Below are positions 24,167 to 33,289 of a stretch of DNA of 64,000 nucleotides, in pieces. Source of the DNA: Amycolatopsis eburnea (GTDB lineage: Bacteria > Actinomycetota > Actinomycetes > Mycobacteriales > Pseudonocardiaceae); the NCBI RefSeq assembly GCF_003937945.1, contig NZ_RSEC01000059.1:665422-729421 (forward strand). The letters run 5' to 3'. The translations under genes were made by a program, and so were the position numbers. Position 1 is the stretch's first letter. Each line of letters opens with the position of its first letter. The notes under the pieces were generated by a model. It was not told where the DNA came from. It was given only the letters and a program-made list of their open reading frames with translations, and searched no databases.

Positions 24167-25753
24167 TCAGCGCGGCAGGGTGACCGCGACGGTCGTGCCC
24201 CGGCCGGGCGTGCTTTCCACCGCGAGCCCACCGCCCATCGCCTCGGCGAGGCCCTTGGCCAGCGGGAGGCCGAGGCCGACGCCCTCACCGGAGTCGGCGC
24301 CGAGGCGGTCGAACGGGGTGAACAGCCGGTCGAGGTGCTCCGGGGCGATGCCGCGGCCGCTGTCCGCGACGGTGATGACCACTGCGGCCGGCTCGGTGCG
24401 GGTGGTGAGCACGACGGTTCCGCCCGTCCGGTTGTAGCGGACGGCGTTGCCCGCGAGGTTGAGCAGGATCTGCTTGAGCCGCCGCTCGTCGCCGTGCAGC
24501 GCGGCCGGGCCGCTCTCGTCGCGCAGGTGCACGCCTTCCGCGTCGGCGAGCGGCTCCAGCAGGCTGAGCACCTCCGCGACCACGGCGGGCACGTCGATGT
24601 CCACCGGGTGCAGCGGCAGCGCCCTGGCCTCGATCCGGGCCACGTCGAGGACGTCGTCCACCATGGCGAGGATGTGCCCGGCCGCGCCGGTGATGTGTTC
24701 GAGCGCCGCCTGGCGGCGTTCCGGCGGCAGGTCGAGCGACCCGAGCAGCTCGGTGAACCCGGTGACGGCCTGCAGCGGCGTGCGGAGCTCGTGGCCGAGG
24801 GCGGCGACGAAGTCGGTCTTGGCGCGGCTGGCCCGCTCGGCGGCCCGGCGGGCGACGTCGGCCTCGTGCCGGGCCTGGCGTTCGCGCTCGGCCGCGCGCC
24901 GCTGGGTGACGTCCAGGACGTTGGCGATCAGCCGGACCGGCACGCCGTCCGGCCCGGCCACCGGCGACACCGAGACGACGACGTCGAGCGTCCGGCCGTC
25001 GGGGTGGCGCAGCGTGGCCTCGTAGGGCGCATCCGGCGCCGTCACCGGGGTGAACAGCTCGGCCAGCCGGATCCCGGTCAGCTCGTGCTCGGACCGCCCG
25101 AGCAGGTCGCGCAGGGCCTCGTTCGTCCTGGTCACGGCCCCGTCGGCGGCGGTGATCGCCATGCCGATCGCGTTGTCGTCGAACGCCCGCCGGAACCGCT
25201 CCTCGCTGTCGGCGAGCGCGCCGAAGAGCGCGTGGTGGTCGATGGCCACCGACGCCAGGTGGGTGAGCCGGTCGACCAGGTCCCGTTCGCGGGACGTCGG
25301 CTGGTGCGTCCGCTCGTGGTAGACGGCGAAGGTGCCGACCACCCCGGCCCGGCCGCGGATCGGCGTCGACCAGCAGGCCCGCAGGCCGTGCGCGCCCGCG
25401 AGGTCGCGGTAGCGGATCCAGCGCGGGTCGGTGGTGACGTCTTCGGCGACGACCGGCGTCCCCAAGTAGGCGGCCGCACCGCAGGACCCTTCGTCGCGGC
25501 CGATGGCGAGCCCGTCGATGCGGGAGGAGTAGGTGGCGGGCAGCGAGGGCGCGGCGCCGTGGCGGAGCGTCGACGATTCGCGGTCGAGCAGGAGGATCGA
25601 GCAGTGGCAGCCCGGCATGAGCCGTTCGAGGGTGGTCGCGACCTCGGTCAGCACGTCGGGCAGCGGGACGCCGCCCGCGATGCGTTCGAGCACCCCGGAC
25701 TGCGCCTGGAGCAGCGCTTCGGTGTCGGTGGCGGCTTCGCGGGTGCGGGTCAC
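24167..25753 (-). CDS. Soluble GAF-PAS sensor histidine kinase
   Basis: 528 aa. A GAF domain (about residues 25-165; CHCSILLLDRESSTLRHGAA, GSCGAAAYLGTPVVAEDV) precedes a PAS domain (about 172-290; FDDNAIGMAITAADGAVTRT), a short coiled segment, the HisKA helix with phospho-acceptor His321 in ALGHELRTPLQAV, and an ATPase domain with N box NLAGNAVRYN, G1 DSGRGIAPEH and G2 GEGVGLGLPLAKG. No membrane segment is present, so it senses a cytosolic signal. GTG at 25753 overlaps the regulator's stop by 4 nt, and the two form a two-component pair. Confidence 0.92.
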   Translation of the reverse strand: MTRTREAATDTEALLQAQSGVLERIAGGVPLPDVLTEVATTLERLMPGCHCSILLLDRESSTLRHGAAPSLPATYSSRIDGLAIGRDEGSCGAAAYLGTPVVAEDVTTDPRWIRYRDLAGAHGLRACWSTPIRGRAGVVGTFAVYHERTHQPTSRERDLVDRLTHLASVAIDHHALFGALADSEERFRRAFDDNAIGMAITAADGAVTRTNEALRDLLGRSEHELTGIRLAELFTPVTAPDAPYEATLRHPDGRTLDVVVSVSPVAGPDGVPVRLIANVLDVTQRRAAERERQARHEADVARRAAERASRAKTDFVAALGHELRTPLQAVTGFTELLGSLDLPPERRQAALEHITGAAGHILAMVDDVLDVARIEARALPLHPVDIDVPAVVAEVLSLLEPLADAEGVHLRDESGPAALHGDERRLKQILLNLAGNAVRYNRTGGTVVLTTRTEPAAVVITVADSGRGIAPEHLDRLFTPFDRLGADSGEGVGLGLPLAKGLAEAMGGGLAVESTPGRGTTVAVTLPR

Positions 25754-26430
25754 GGCTCGAACCGGTAGCCGACCCCGCGGACGGTCCGCACCCGCTCCGG
25801 CCCGATCTTCTGGCGCAGGCGGTGGACGTGCTCGGTGACCGTCGCTTCGCCCTGCCACTCGGCGGCGCTCGCCCAGACGCGTTCGAGCAGCTGGGCGCGG
25901 GTGAACACCTGCCGGGGATGCGCGGACAGGAAGGTGAGCAGGTCGAACTCCTTCGCGGTCATGGTCAGCTCGCGGCCGTCGAGGAACACCTCGCGCGCGC
26001 CCTGGTCGATCCGCAGCCCGGCCGCGGGCACCGGCGGGACGGGCGCGGCCCGCCGCAGCACCGAACGCACGCGCGCGGCCAGCTCGCCGGGGGAGAAGGG
26101 CTTCACGAGGTAGTCGTCGGCGCCCAGGTCGAGCCCGACGATCCGGTCGGTCTCGCCGCTGCGGCCCGACAGCACGATCACGGGCAGCCCGGCGTGCTCG
26201 CCGCCGCGCAGCCGCCGCAGGACGTCGAGGCCGCCGACGCCGGGCAGCGCGAGGTCGAGGATGACGAGGTCCAGCCGGTCGCGCTCGATGGCCTCGAGCG
26301 CCCGCCTGCCGTCGGCCGCTTCGGTGACCCGGAACCCCTCGGCTTCCAGCTGCCAGGTGACGACGGTCCGCACCCGGGGGTCGTCGTCGACGACGAGAAC
26401 CTGCCGGCTGCCGGGCAGCGTCGCATCCAT
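25750..26430 (-). CDS. OmpR/PhoB-family response regulator
   Basis: 226 aa. The receiver domain has acidic residues VVDDD (15-17), phospho-acceptor Asp59 (LVILDLALPG) and the conserved Lys in DDYLVKPFSPGE. The C-terminal winged helix has TAKEFDLLTFLSAHPRQVFT, VTEHVHRLRQKIG and VRGVGYRFEP. AAGGAG lies 6 nt before the ATG at 26430. It is first in a two-gene operon with the overlapping histidine kinase gene. Confidence 0.94.
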   Translation of the reverse strand: MDATLPGSRQVLVVDDDPRVRTVVTWQLEAEGFRVTEAADGRRALEAIERDRLDLVILDLALPGVGGLDVLRRLRGGEHAGLPVIVLSGRSGETDRIVGLDLGADDYLVKPFSPGELAARVRSVLRRAAPVPPVPAAGLRIDQGAREVFLDGRELTMTAKEFDLLTFLSAHPRQVFTRAQLLERVWASAAEWQGEATVTEHVHRLRQKIGPERVRTVRGVGYRFEP

Positions 26431-26530
26431 CGCGGACTCCTTCGCCGCCGTCCGGCCGCCACGCCGCGGCCCGCACCCATGGTGCCTCACCTGCGGCGCG
26501 GCGGCCAGAGCAGCGCCGCGGGGGACGGCG

Positions 26531-27517
26531 TCAGGCGGCCTCGACCTTCGGCATGATCTCCTCGGTCAGCCGCCTCAGGTCGTCGAGGGTCTTCGCCGTC
26601 GGGACGTCGCGGAACGGCGGCCACAGCAGCGGCATCGTCAGGCCGGCGTCCTGGTACCGCTTGAGGATGTCCTCGATCTGCTGGGCGCTGCCGGCCAGGA
26701 GGTTCGTGCCCTTGCCCGCCGGGGTCTGGTCCATCGGCTCGTCGGTGATGACGAACCAGATCATGCTGCACATCTCGAAGCCGTCCGGGAAGCCGCGGCC
26801 GAGCTCGCCCAGCTCGCGCTCCATCTCGCCCTTCCAGCGCTTGATGTCCTCGGGCGTGTCCTGGATGCCGATCCAGCCCTGCAGGCCGTACTTCGCGATG
26901 CGCTTGGCCGAGCGCTTCGGGTCCTTCAGCCCGGAGAAGAAGATCGGCGGCGGCTGCTGGATCGGCTTGTGGCCGAAGCCCGACAGCTCGAAGTCCGCGA
27001 ACTCGCCGTGGTACTCGAACAGCTCGTGGGACCAGATGCCCTGCATGATCTCGATCGTCTCGCGCACGTGACCGTGCCGGCGCGCGAACAGGTGCGGGAC
27101 GCTGGCGGCGGCGAACTCCTCGGGCATCCAGCCGGAGCCGACGCCGACGTTGAGCCGGCCGCCCGACAGGTGGTCCTGGGTGGCGAGCTCGGCGGCGAGC
27201 ACGCCGGGGGAGCGGTACGGCGTGTCGATGATGCTCATCCCGATGCGCACCTTCGTGGTCTTCGCCGCCAGCCACGGGATGAGCGTCATGCCCTGGAACC
27301 ACTTGCCGCGAGAGACGACCGGCAGGGCGTTGGGCAGGTCGGTCATCATGCCGAACGGGTACTGCATCTCGGCGCGGTCGGAGCTCTCCGGGACGACGAT
27401 CCGGTCGAGCGTCCAGACGGAGTCGAAGTCGAGGTCCTCGGCCAGCGCGGTGAGGTCCTCGAGCTCCTCGAGCGTCACCTCGTCGCGGAAGTTGGGCAGG
27501 TAGAGAGCGAGCTTCAT
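26531..27517 (-). CDS. LLM-class (luciferase-like) flavin/F420-dependent oxidoreductase
   Basis: 328 aa TIM-barrel protein. It begins MKLALYLPNFRDEVTLEELE and has the family segments LAAELATQDHLSGGRLNVGV and GSGWMPEEF, with LLAGSAQQIEDILKRYQDAG near the end. In actinomycetes this subgroup is usually annotated as F420-dependent. The substrate is not evident. It lies downstream of the sulfur-acquisition operon on the same strand but is separated by 205 nt, so it may have its own promoter; an ATCACACGTGAT palindrome lies in that gap. Confidence 0.87.
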   Translation of the reverse strand: MKLALYLPNFRDEVTLEELEDLTALAEDLDFDSVWTLDRIVVPESSDRAEMQYPFGMMTDLPNALPVVSRGKWFQGMTLIPWLAAKTTKVRIGMSIIDTPYRSPGVLAAELATQDHLSGGRLNVGVGSGWMPEEFAAASVPHLFARRHGHVRETIEIMQGIWSHELFEYHGEFADFELSGFGHKPIQQPPPIFFSGLKDPKRSAKRIAKYGLQGWIGIQDTPEDIKRWKGEMERELGELGRGFPDGFEMCSMIWFVITDEPMDQTPAGKGTNLLAGSAQQIEDILKRYQDAGLTMPLLWPPFRDVPTAKTLDDLRRLTEEIMPKVEAA

Positions 27518-27577
27518 GCGTCCGGCCTCCTCGAGACGTCGTCGTCAAGCGGATCGTGCGCCGGCCGGCTCAACCCG

Positions 27578-27589
27578 ATCACACGTGAT
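27578..27589. promoter_or_regulatory. Palindrome upstream of the LLM gene
   Basis: ATCACACGTGAT has 5-nt inverted arms (ATCAC/GTGAT) around a 2-nt centre, 61-72 nt upstream of the LLM gene start at 27517, where an operator would be expected. No candidate regulator is adjacent. Confidence 0.3.
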
Positions 27590-27722
27590 TCTCAAATCCC
27601 GGACAACAGCGGCCGCGGCCGGCTGGCGGCGGCGGCCCGGCGACCGCGATGAGCGGCGCCCTCGTGAGCGCCGTGCTGCGCCGGCTCAGTAGGACGTGAG
27701 CACCGTGCTACAGGCAAGCGCG

Positions 27723-28208
27723 TCACGCAGCGAGGCGGCGGAAGCGGCTGCCGTGGAACACCAGGGGTGGGGTCTCCGCCGTGTGCAGGCCGTGGACGCG
27801 CAGCAACGCGATCAGGTGGTCGCCCGCGGGGACCTCCTCCGCCAGCGAACACTCCAGCCACGCGCTCGACCCGGTGATGAACACGCTCCCTGCCGCGCCC
27901 GCCTGCCAGGAGACGCCGTCGAACCGGTCGCCCTGCCGGGCGGACAGGCGGCGGCAGGCGTCGTCGTGGCCCTCGGCCAGGACGCTCAGGCCGAGGCGCC
28001 GGTCGCGCAGCCGGGGCCACGTCGACGACGTGCGCTGGATGCACAGCGAGACCAGCGGCGGGGCCAGCGAAACCGACGTGAACGAGCTGGCGGCCATGCC
28101 GTGCGGGACGCCGTCGATCAGCGCGCACACGGCGGTGACGCCGGACGGGAAGGAGCCGAACGCTTCGCGCAACCGGCTTTCCGAAGTCACGGGCTGCAAG
28201 GCGGTCAT
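27723..28208 (-). CDS. Flavin reductase-like (FMN-binding split-barrel) protein
   Basis: 161 aa. Family motifs are the N-terminal FPSGVTAVCALIDGVPHGMA, then ASSFTSVSLAPPLVSLCIQ and AGDHLIALLRVHGL. This group reduces FMN with NAD(P)H for two-component monooxygenases. It is the last gene of the nine-gene operon, overlapping the molybdoenzyme stop by 4 nt (ATGA), and is the natural reductase for the sulfonate monooxygenases encoded nearby. AAAGGAC precedes the ATG at 28208. Confidence 0.9.
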   Translation of the reverse strand: MTALQPVTSESRLREAFGSFPSGVTAVCALIDGVPHGMAASSFTSVSLAPPLVSLCIQRTSSTWPRLRDRRLGLSVLAEGHDDACRRLSARQGDRFDGVSWQAGAAGSVFITGSSAWLECSLAEEVPAGDHLIALLRVHGLHTAETPPLVFHGSRFRRLAA

Positions 28209-30430
28209 CGGTGTCCTTTCACGATCGGTGGACGCAGCGCGCGTACTTCCGGTACCGGGCCGTCGAAGCGCTCCACGTCGACGGCGGCGTGCTGGCCCGC
28301 GCACCCCTGCGACAGCCGCGACGACGGGATGTCCGCGGTGAGGACGTTCGGATTTCCGTGCGCGCACAGCGGTCCGGAGGGGTGGTCCTCGACCGGGTCG
28401 AACCAGGCGCCGGTCGGGAGCTGGACGACGCCGGGCCGCAGCGCGTCGTCCAGGACCGCGCCCGCCAGGCAGGCGCCGCGGTCGTTGAACACCCGGACGA
28501 CGTCGCCCGCCGCGATGCCGCGGGCCGCCGCGTCGGCCGGGTTGAGCCGGATCGCTTCGCGGCCCGCCACCTTGCCGGCCAGGCTCGTCGCGCCGGCGTC
28601 GAGCTGGCTGTGCAGCCGGGTGTGCGGCTGGTTCGCGATCAGCCACAGCGGCCCGGTTTCGCTCGGCGGCAGCCAGACGGGGTGGCCGGGGCAGTCCGGG
28701 TAGCCGAACCCCGCGACGGTCGCCGACGTGATCTCGATGCGGCCGCTCGGCGTGCGCAGGGGGTGGGCGGCCGGGTCCGCGCGGAAGTCCGCGAACAGCG
28801 TGTGGTGCTCGGGGCCGGGCGGGAGCCGCAGCTCGCCCGCGGCCCAGAACTCCTCGAACGACGGGGAATCGCGCCAGCCGCCGTAGAGGTGCTCCAGCCA
28901 CTGCCGGGCGGTGCGGTCTTCGGTGAACTCCGCCGCCACCCCGAGCCGATGCGCCAGCCCGGCGAAGATCGCGTAGTCGTCACGCGCTTCCCCGGCGGGT
29001 TCGGCGATCCGGTGCATGGCGATCACGTGCGTGTCGCGGCGGCCGGAACCGATGTCCTCGCGCTCCAGCGCGGTCGTCGCGGGCAGCACGATGTCGGCGT
29101 GCCGCGCGGTGGCCGTCCAATGGGGCTCGTGCACGACGACGGTGTCCGGGCGCGCGAAGGCGCGGCGCAGGCGGTTGAGGTCCTGGTGGTGGTGGAACGG
29201 GTTGCCGCCGGCCCAGTGCACGAGCCGGATGTCCGGGTACCGCCGGGTCTCGCCGTTGTAGTCGTAGGTCTCGCCGGGGCGCAGCAGCAGGTCCGCGATC
29301 CGCGCGACCGGGATGTACTCGCCGACCGGGTTGACGCCCTGGGGCAGGGCCGGGATCCGCAGCTCGGGACCGGTGTCGCCGACGTCGCCCATCGAGCCGT
29401 AGCCGTGGCCGAAGCCGCCGCCGGGCAGGCCGATCTGGCCGAGCAGCGCGGCCAGCGCGATGCCCGCCCACACCGGCTGCTCGCCGTGTTCGGCGCGCTG
29501 CAGCGACCAGGTCACGGTGATCAACGTCCGGTGTGCCGCCATCTCCCTGGCCAGTGCGACGATGTCCGCGGCCGGGATGCCGGTGATCCCGGCGGCCCAG
29601 GCCGGGTCCTTGTCGCGCAGGGAGCGCTCGAACTCCGGAAAGCCGACGGTGTAGCGCTCGAGGAAGTCCTTGTCGTGCCGGTCTTCGGCGACGAGGGTGT
29701 GGGCCAGCGCCAGCATCAGCGCGGTGTCGGTCGCGGGCCGGATCGGGTACCACCGGGCGTCCACTGTGGACGGGAGGTCGTCGCGCAACGGGCTGACGAG
29801 CGCGACGCGGCCGCCGAACCGCGCGAGGTGGCCGGGGGTGCCGTGGACGGTGACGCCGCCGGGCGTGACGAAGACGTTCTTCTCCGGCACGCCGCCGAAC
29901 GCGACCAGCAGCTCCGTGTGCGCGGCGATCGTCGGCCACGTCGACGCCTGGCGCAGCACCGCGTGCGCGTCGCCGACGACGTGCGGCAGCAGCACCGACG
30001 ACGTCCCGTTGCTGTAGGTGTTGCGCGACGCCGTGAAGCCGCCGATGGTGTTGAGGAACCGGTGCAGCTGGCTCTGCGCGTGGTGGAACCGCCCCGCGCT
30101 GGCCCACCCGTACGAGCCGCCGAAGATCGCCTGGTTGCCGTGCTCGGTCCGGACGCGGTCCAGCTCGGCGGCCAGCAGGTCGAGCACCTCGTCCCACGGC
30201 AGCTCGACGAACTCGTCGCGGCCGCGCCGGACGTCCGGGCCCGGGCCGTCCTCGAGCCAGCCGCGGCGGACCGCGGGCCGGGCCACCCGGGTGGGGTGGT
30301 CGAGCGCGGCGGCGAGGTTGCCCAGCAGGGGAGAGGGTGAGGGGTCGGCCGGGTGCGGCTCGACGCGCAGCCGGCCTTCGGCGTCGACTTCGGCGGAGAA
30401 GGCGCCCCAGTGCGATGTGCTCGGCTTCAT
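28205..30430 (-). CDS. Molybdopterin-dependent oxidoreductase, BisC/TorA-like
   Basis: 741 aa member of the DMSO-reductase superfamily. It has GGSYGWASAGRFHHAQ, then NTYSNGTSS, which holds the Ser expected to bind molybdenum in the DMSO/TMAO/biotin-sulfoxide reductase branch. GGGFGHGYGSMGD, VHWAGGNPFHHHQDLN, the C-terminal LIANQPHTRLHSQLDAG and the dinucleotide-binding ADAAARGIAAGDVVRVFNDRG follow. There is no N-terminal Fe-S cysteine cluster and no Tat signal, so it resembles cytosolic BisC. The start overlaps the upstream monooxygenase stop by 4 nt. Reduction of a sulfoxide released from, or linked to, imported organosulfur compounds is a reasonable guess. Confidence 0.9.
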   Translation of the reverse strand: MKPSTSHWGAFSAEVDAEGRLRVEPHPADPSPSPLLGNLAAALDHPTRVARPAVRRGWLEDGPGPDVRRGRDEFVELPWDEVLDLLAAELDRVRTEHGNQAIFGGSYGWASAGRFHHAQSQLHRFLNTIGGFTASRNTYSNGTSSVLLPHVVGDAHAVLRQASTWPTIAAHTELLVAFGGVPEKNVFVTPGGVTVHGTPGHLARFGGRVALVSPLRDDLPSTVDARWYPIRPATDTALMLALAHTLVAEDRHDKDFLERYTVGFPEFERSLRDKDPAWAAGITGIPAADIVALAREMAAHRTLITVTWSLQRAEHGEQPVWAGIALAALLGQIGLPGGGFGHGYGSMGDVGDTGPELRIPALPQGVNPVGEYIPVARIADLLLRPGETYDYNGETRRYPDIRLVHWAGGNPFHHHQDLNRLRRAFARPDTVVVHEPHWTATARHADIVLPATTALEREDIGSGRRDTHVIAMHRIAEPAGEARDDYAIFAGLAHRLGVAAEFTEDRTARQWLEHLYGGWRDSPSFEEFWAAGELRLPPGPEHHTLFADFRADPAAHPLRTPSGRIEITSATVAGFGYPDCPGHPVWLPPSETGPLWLIANQPHTRLHSQLDAGATSLAGKVAGREAIRLNPADAAARGIAAGDVVRVFNDRGACLAGAVLDDALRPGVVQLPTGAWFDPVEDHPSGPLCAHGNPNVLTADIPSSRLSQGCAGQHAAVDVERFDGPVPEVRALRPPIVKGHR

Positions 30431-31482
30431 GCCCCGACGGTAACCGCGTCGGCCTTTTCCCGGACCAGGCGCACGAGCGCGCCGTAGTCGCGGGCGTCGG
30501 CGAGCGGCGAGAACCCGCGGATCAGCAGGGTGCCGACGCCGAGCCGGACGTAGTCGAGCAGCGAGTCCGCGACCTGCTCGTAGCTGCCGACCAGCGCGGT
30601 CGAGTTCCCGGCGGCGCCGGTCGTCTTCGCCACCGCCGTCCACAGCCGCTCGTCGACGACGTCCCCGGTCGCGGCCGCCGCCAGCAGCCGCCGCGACCCG
30701 ACGGCTTCGCTGGAGTCGCGGCGGCCCTTGAACTCGCCGACGCGGTCCTGGGTGAGCCGCAGGATCTCGCGGGCCCGGTCCCAGGCCTCGGCTTCGGTCG
30801 CGGCGGGGATCGGCCGCAGGCTGACGCTGAACGCGATGTCCCGGCCGGCGGCGGCCCGCACCTGCTCGATGCGCTCGGCGATCCCGGCCAACGGTTCGCC
30901 CCAGAACGCGTAGACGTCGGCGTGCTTGGCGCCCACCCGGATGGCGTCGGCCGACGCGCCACCGAAGTAGACCGGGATCCCGGCGGCCGGGCGGACGTCC
31001 GAGAGCGCGCCGCGGACCCGGTAGAACTCGCCTTCGTGGTCGAACGGCTCGGCCGACTCCCAGGTCCGCCGCACCACCGAGAGGAAGTCGTCGGTGCGCC
31101 GGTAGCGGGTCGGCTTGTCGGTGAAGTCGCCGTCGCGGGCCTGGTCGGCGTCGTCGCCGCCGGTGATCACGTGCAGCGCGATCCGGCCGGGGTGGAACGC
31201 GTCGAGGGTGGCGAACTTGCGGGCCAGCTGGGTCGGTGCGACGAAGCCCGGGCGGTGGGCCAGCAGGACGCCGAGCCGCTCGGTGGCGGCCAGCACCTGG
31301 TCCGCGAGCACGAACCCGTCCGGGCTGCTCGCGGACTGGGCGATCAGCACCCGGTCGAAGCCGGCTTCCTCGTGCGTGCGGGCGACTTCGCGCAGGTAGC
31401 CGGGCTGGATGACCGGGCCTTCGGGCGCGATGGTCTCGCTGGCCTGGCGGCCGGCGGCGTAACCGATGAATTCGAGCGTCAC
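30427..31482 (-). CDS. FMNH2-dependent sulfonate/sulfone monooxygenase (SsuD/SfnG-like)
   Basis: 351 aa luciferase-fold protein. VLLAHRPGFVAPTQLARKFA, ALHVITGGDDADQARDGDF, RYRRTDDFLSVVRRTW and VYFGGASADAIRVGAKHAD are hallmark segments of alkanesulfonate monooxygenases. With reduced FMN and O2 it would cleave a C-S bond and release sulfite. The GTG at 31482 overlaps the ferredoxin stop (GTGA) with GGAG ahead of it. A diverged paralogue lies at 39065-40174. The substrate (sulfonate or sulfone) is not decided by the sequence. Confidence 0.9.
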   Translation of the reverse strand: MTLEFIGYAAGRQASETIAPEGPVIQPGYLREVARTHEEAGFDRVLIAQSASSPDGFVLADQVLAATERLGVLLAHRPGFVAPTQLARKFATLDAFHPGRIALHVITGGDDADQARDGDFTDKPTRYRRTDDFLSVVRRTWESAEPFDHEGEFYRVRGALSDVRPAAGIPVYFGGASADAIRVGAKHADVYAFWGEPLAGIAERIEQVRAAAGRDIAFSVSLRPIPAATEAEAWDRAREILRLTQDRVGEFKGRRDSSEAVGSRRLLAAAATGDVVDERLWTAVAKTTGAAGNSTALVGSYEQVADSLLDYVRLGVGTLLIRGFSPLADARDYGALVRLVREKADAVTVGA

Positions 31483-31832
31483 GGGGTCTCCTGTCCCAGG
31501 GCGCGGGCGGCGGCGAAGATGTCGCTCATCCGCCAGCTTTCGTTGGCGTGGGTGCGGCGCGCCCGGCCCCAGCCGGAGTCGCGCCGGTACTGCGCGGGCC
31601 AGTCCGAAGCCCGGACGGCGGTTTCGTCGACGTCGACGGGGGTGCGGCAGTCGGGGTCGACGAACAGCGCGTCGACCGGGCAGTACAGCTCGCACAGGAA
31701 GCAGGTCTGGCAGTCGCTCTGCCGCGCGATGACCGGCGGCGCGGCCGGGACGGCGTCGAAGACGTCGCTGGGGCACACCCGGACGCACTTGTCGCAGGCG
31801 ATGCACCGGTCGGCGAGCACGAGTTCGATCAC
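31479..31832 (-). CDS. Dicluster [4Fe-4S] ferredoxin, AprB-like
   Basis: 117 aa. Two classical clusters are visible: CIACDKCVRVCPSDV and CQTCFLCELYCPVDA. The C-terminal ~60 residues form a polar tail unlike plain ferredoxins but recalling the AprB subunit of adenylylsulfate reductase. It follows the AprA-like flavoprotein with a 4-nt overlap (GTG at 31832). The two very probably form an electron-transferring complex, here within a sulfur-acquisition operon. Confidence 0.87.
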   Translation of the reverse strand: MIELVLADRCIACDKCVRVCPSDVFDAVPAAPPVIARQSDCQTCFLCELYCPVDALFVDPDCRTPVDVDETAVRASDWPAQYRRDSGWGRARRTHANESWRMSDIFAAARALGQETP

Positions 31833-33289
31833 GCGGCGGCCTCCTGCCCGTCCGTGCGCCAGTGCATGCCGAGGGTTTCGCGCCGGCCCAGTGCCGCGGT
31901 CTTGACCCAGCGGCCCACGGCGACCAGCGACGCGGTCTCGCGCGCGGTCACGGCGTCGCGGCCGGTGCCGGTCAGGCCCGCCTCGACGTCCGTCCACAGG
32001 GAATCCAATGTGGACAAGGAGCGGCGGAGCCCGGCTTCGTCGCGGAACATGTTCTTGTCGTAGGCGTTCAGCTCCTCCCGGACGAGGTCGACCACGACGG
32101 CGGTGTCCACAGCGGACGGCCGGCCGCCCGGCCGGATCCCGGCTTTCCCGATCGGCCGCAGCGGCGACGCCGTGGTGGTGCGGGCGTACCGGACCGCGGC
32201 CCGCCCGGCCCACGTCCCGGACGAGACCGCCCACGCGGAGTTGGGCGAGCCGCCACCCGAGATCGCGCCGACGACCGGCACCCGGCTCGCGACGTCGCCC
32301 GCCGCGAACAGGCCGGGTACGCCGGTGTCGCAGTCCGGCCCGGTGACGAGCCCGCCGACGCCGCGAATGGTGCCTTCGCCGAGCAGCGTGACCTCGAACG
32401 GCTGGGTGTAGGGGTCGATGCCGCGGCGGGTGAACGGCAGCAGGAAGTTCGGCTGCACCACCGGCATCTTGCGGCGCACCCACTCCGGCGCCCGGTCGAG
32501 CGTCGTGAACACCGGGCCGCGCAGCATCGCCGCGCCGAGGACGCGGTTGCGGTCCGGGCCGGACGGCAGCTCGATGACTCGCCCGTCGGCGTCGGTGTAG
32601 GTGCCGAACAGGTACGTCATCGACCGCGCCATCGTGGAGAACGCCGGCGCGAGGGTGTAGTAGTTCGAGAACTCCATGCCGGCGAGCGTCGCGCCGGCTT
32701 CGACGGCCATCAGGTGGCCGTCGCCGGTGTTGCCGCGGGAGCCGAGCAGGTGCGAGCGGAACGCCGTGCCGCCGGTGGCCAGGACGACCGCGCCCGCGCG
32801 GACCTGCCAGTTCCCGCCCGCCTGCCGCCGGACCCCGGCCGCGCCGCCCACCGAACCGTCCGGGCGCACCAGCAGTTCCAGCGCCGGGTGGTGGTCGAGG
32901 ATGCGGACGCCGGCGCGGTGGACGAGCCCGCGCATCGCGCGCAGGTACTCCGGCCCGCGCACGTTGTTCGTCCGGTCCGGCCGCCCGTCGCGGACCGGGA
33001 AGGGGTAGTACCGGTCCAGCGTGGGCAGCCGCTCCCACGTCGTGCGCAGGACCCGCAGCGCCTGCTCGGGATCGGCGAGCCCGCCCGCGTGCGCGTGCCG
33101 CTCGGCGACCGCCTGTTCGTGCCGGGACGGTTCGACGAACCAGTGCGTGACCCCGGCCGTGGCCGTGACGCCGCTCGTGCCGCAGTAGCCCTTGTCGACC
33201 AGCACGACGTCCCCGCCGGCCTGCGCTGCGGCCAGCGCGGTCCAGGTCGCGGCCAGGCCGCCGCCGATGACGAGCACGTCGGCGTTCAC
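31829..33289 (-). CDS. FAD-dependent oxidoreductase, AprA/fumarate-reductase flavoprotein-like
   Basis: 486 aa. The N-terminal dinucleotide motif VLVIGGGLAATWTALAAAQA is followed by LVDKGYCGTSGVTATAGVTH, VVLATGGTAFRSHLLGSRGN with TGDGHLMAVEAGA, and the FAD-contacting GVPGLFAAGDVASR. Family layout is that of fumarate reductase/AprA flavoproteins. Because the next gene encodes an AprB-like ferredoxin, the pair resembles adenylylsulfate reductase, which interconverts APS and sulfite with AMP. The embedding among ABC sulfonate genes suggests handling of sulfite or another released sulfur species. GTG at 33289 overlaps the ATPase stop by 4 nt. Confidence 0.87.
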   Translation of the reverse strand: MNADVLVIGGGLAATWTALAAAQAGGDVVLVDKGYCGTSGVTATAGVTHWFVEPSRHEQAVAERHAHAGGLADPEQALRVLRTTWERLPTLDRYYPFPVRDGRPDRTNNVRGPEYLRAMRGLVHRAGVRILDHHPALELLVRPDGSVGGAAGVRRQAGGNWQVRAGAVVLATGGTAFRSHLLGSRGNTGDGHLMAVEAGATLAGMEFSNYYTLAPAFSTMARSMTYLFGTYTDADGRVIELPSGPDRNRVLGAAMLRGPVFTTLDRAPEWVRRKMPVVQPNFLLPFTRRGIDPYTQPFEVTLLGEGTIRGVGGLVTGPDCDTGVPGLFAAGDVASRVPVVGAISGGGSPNSAWAVSSGTWAGRAAVRYARTTTASPLRPIGKAGIRPGGRPSAVDTAVVVDLVREELNAYDKNMFRDEAGLRRSLSTLDSLWTDVEAGLTGTGRDAVTARETASLVAVGRWVKTAALGRRETLGMHWRTDGQEAAA

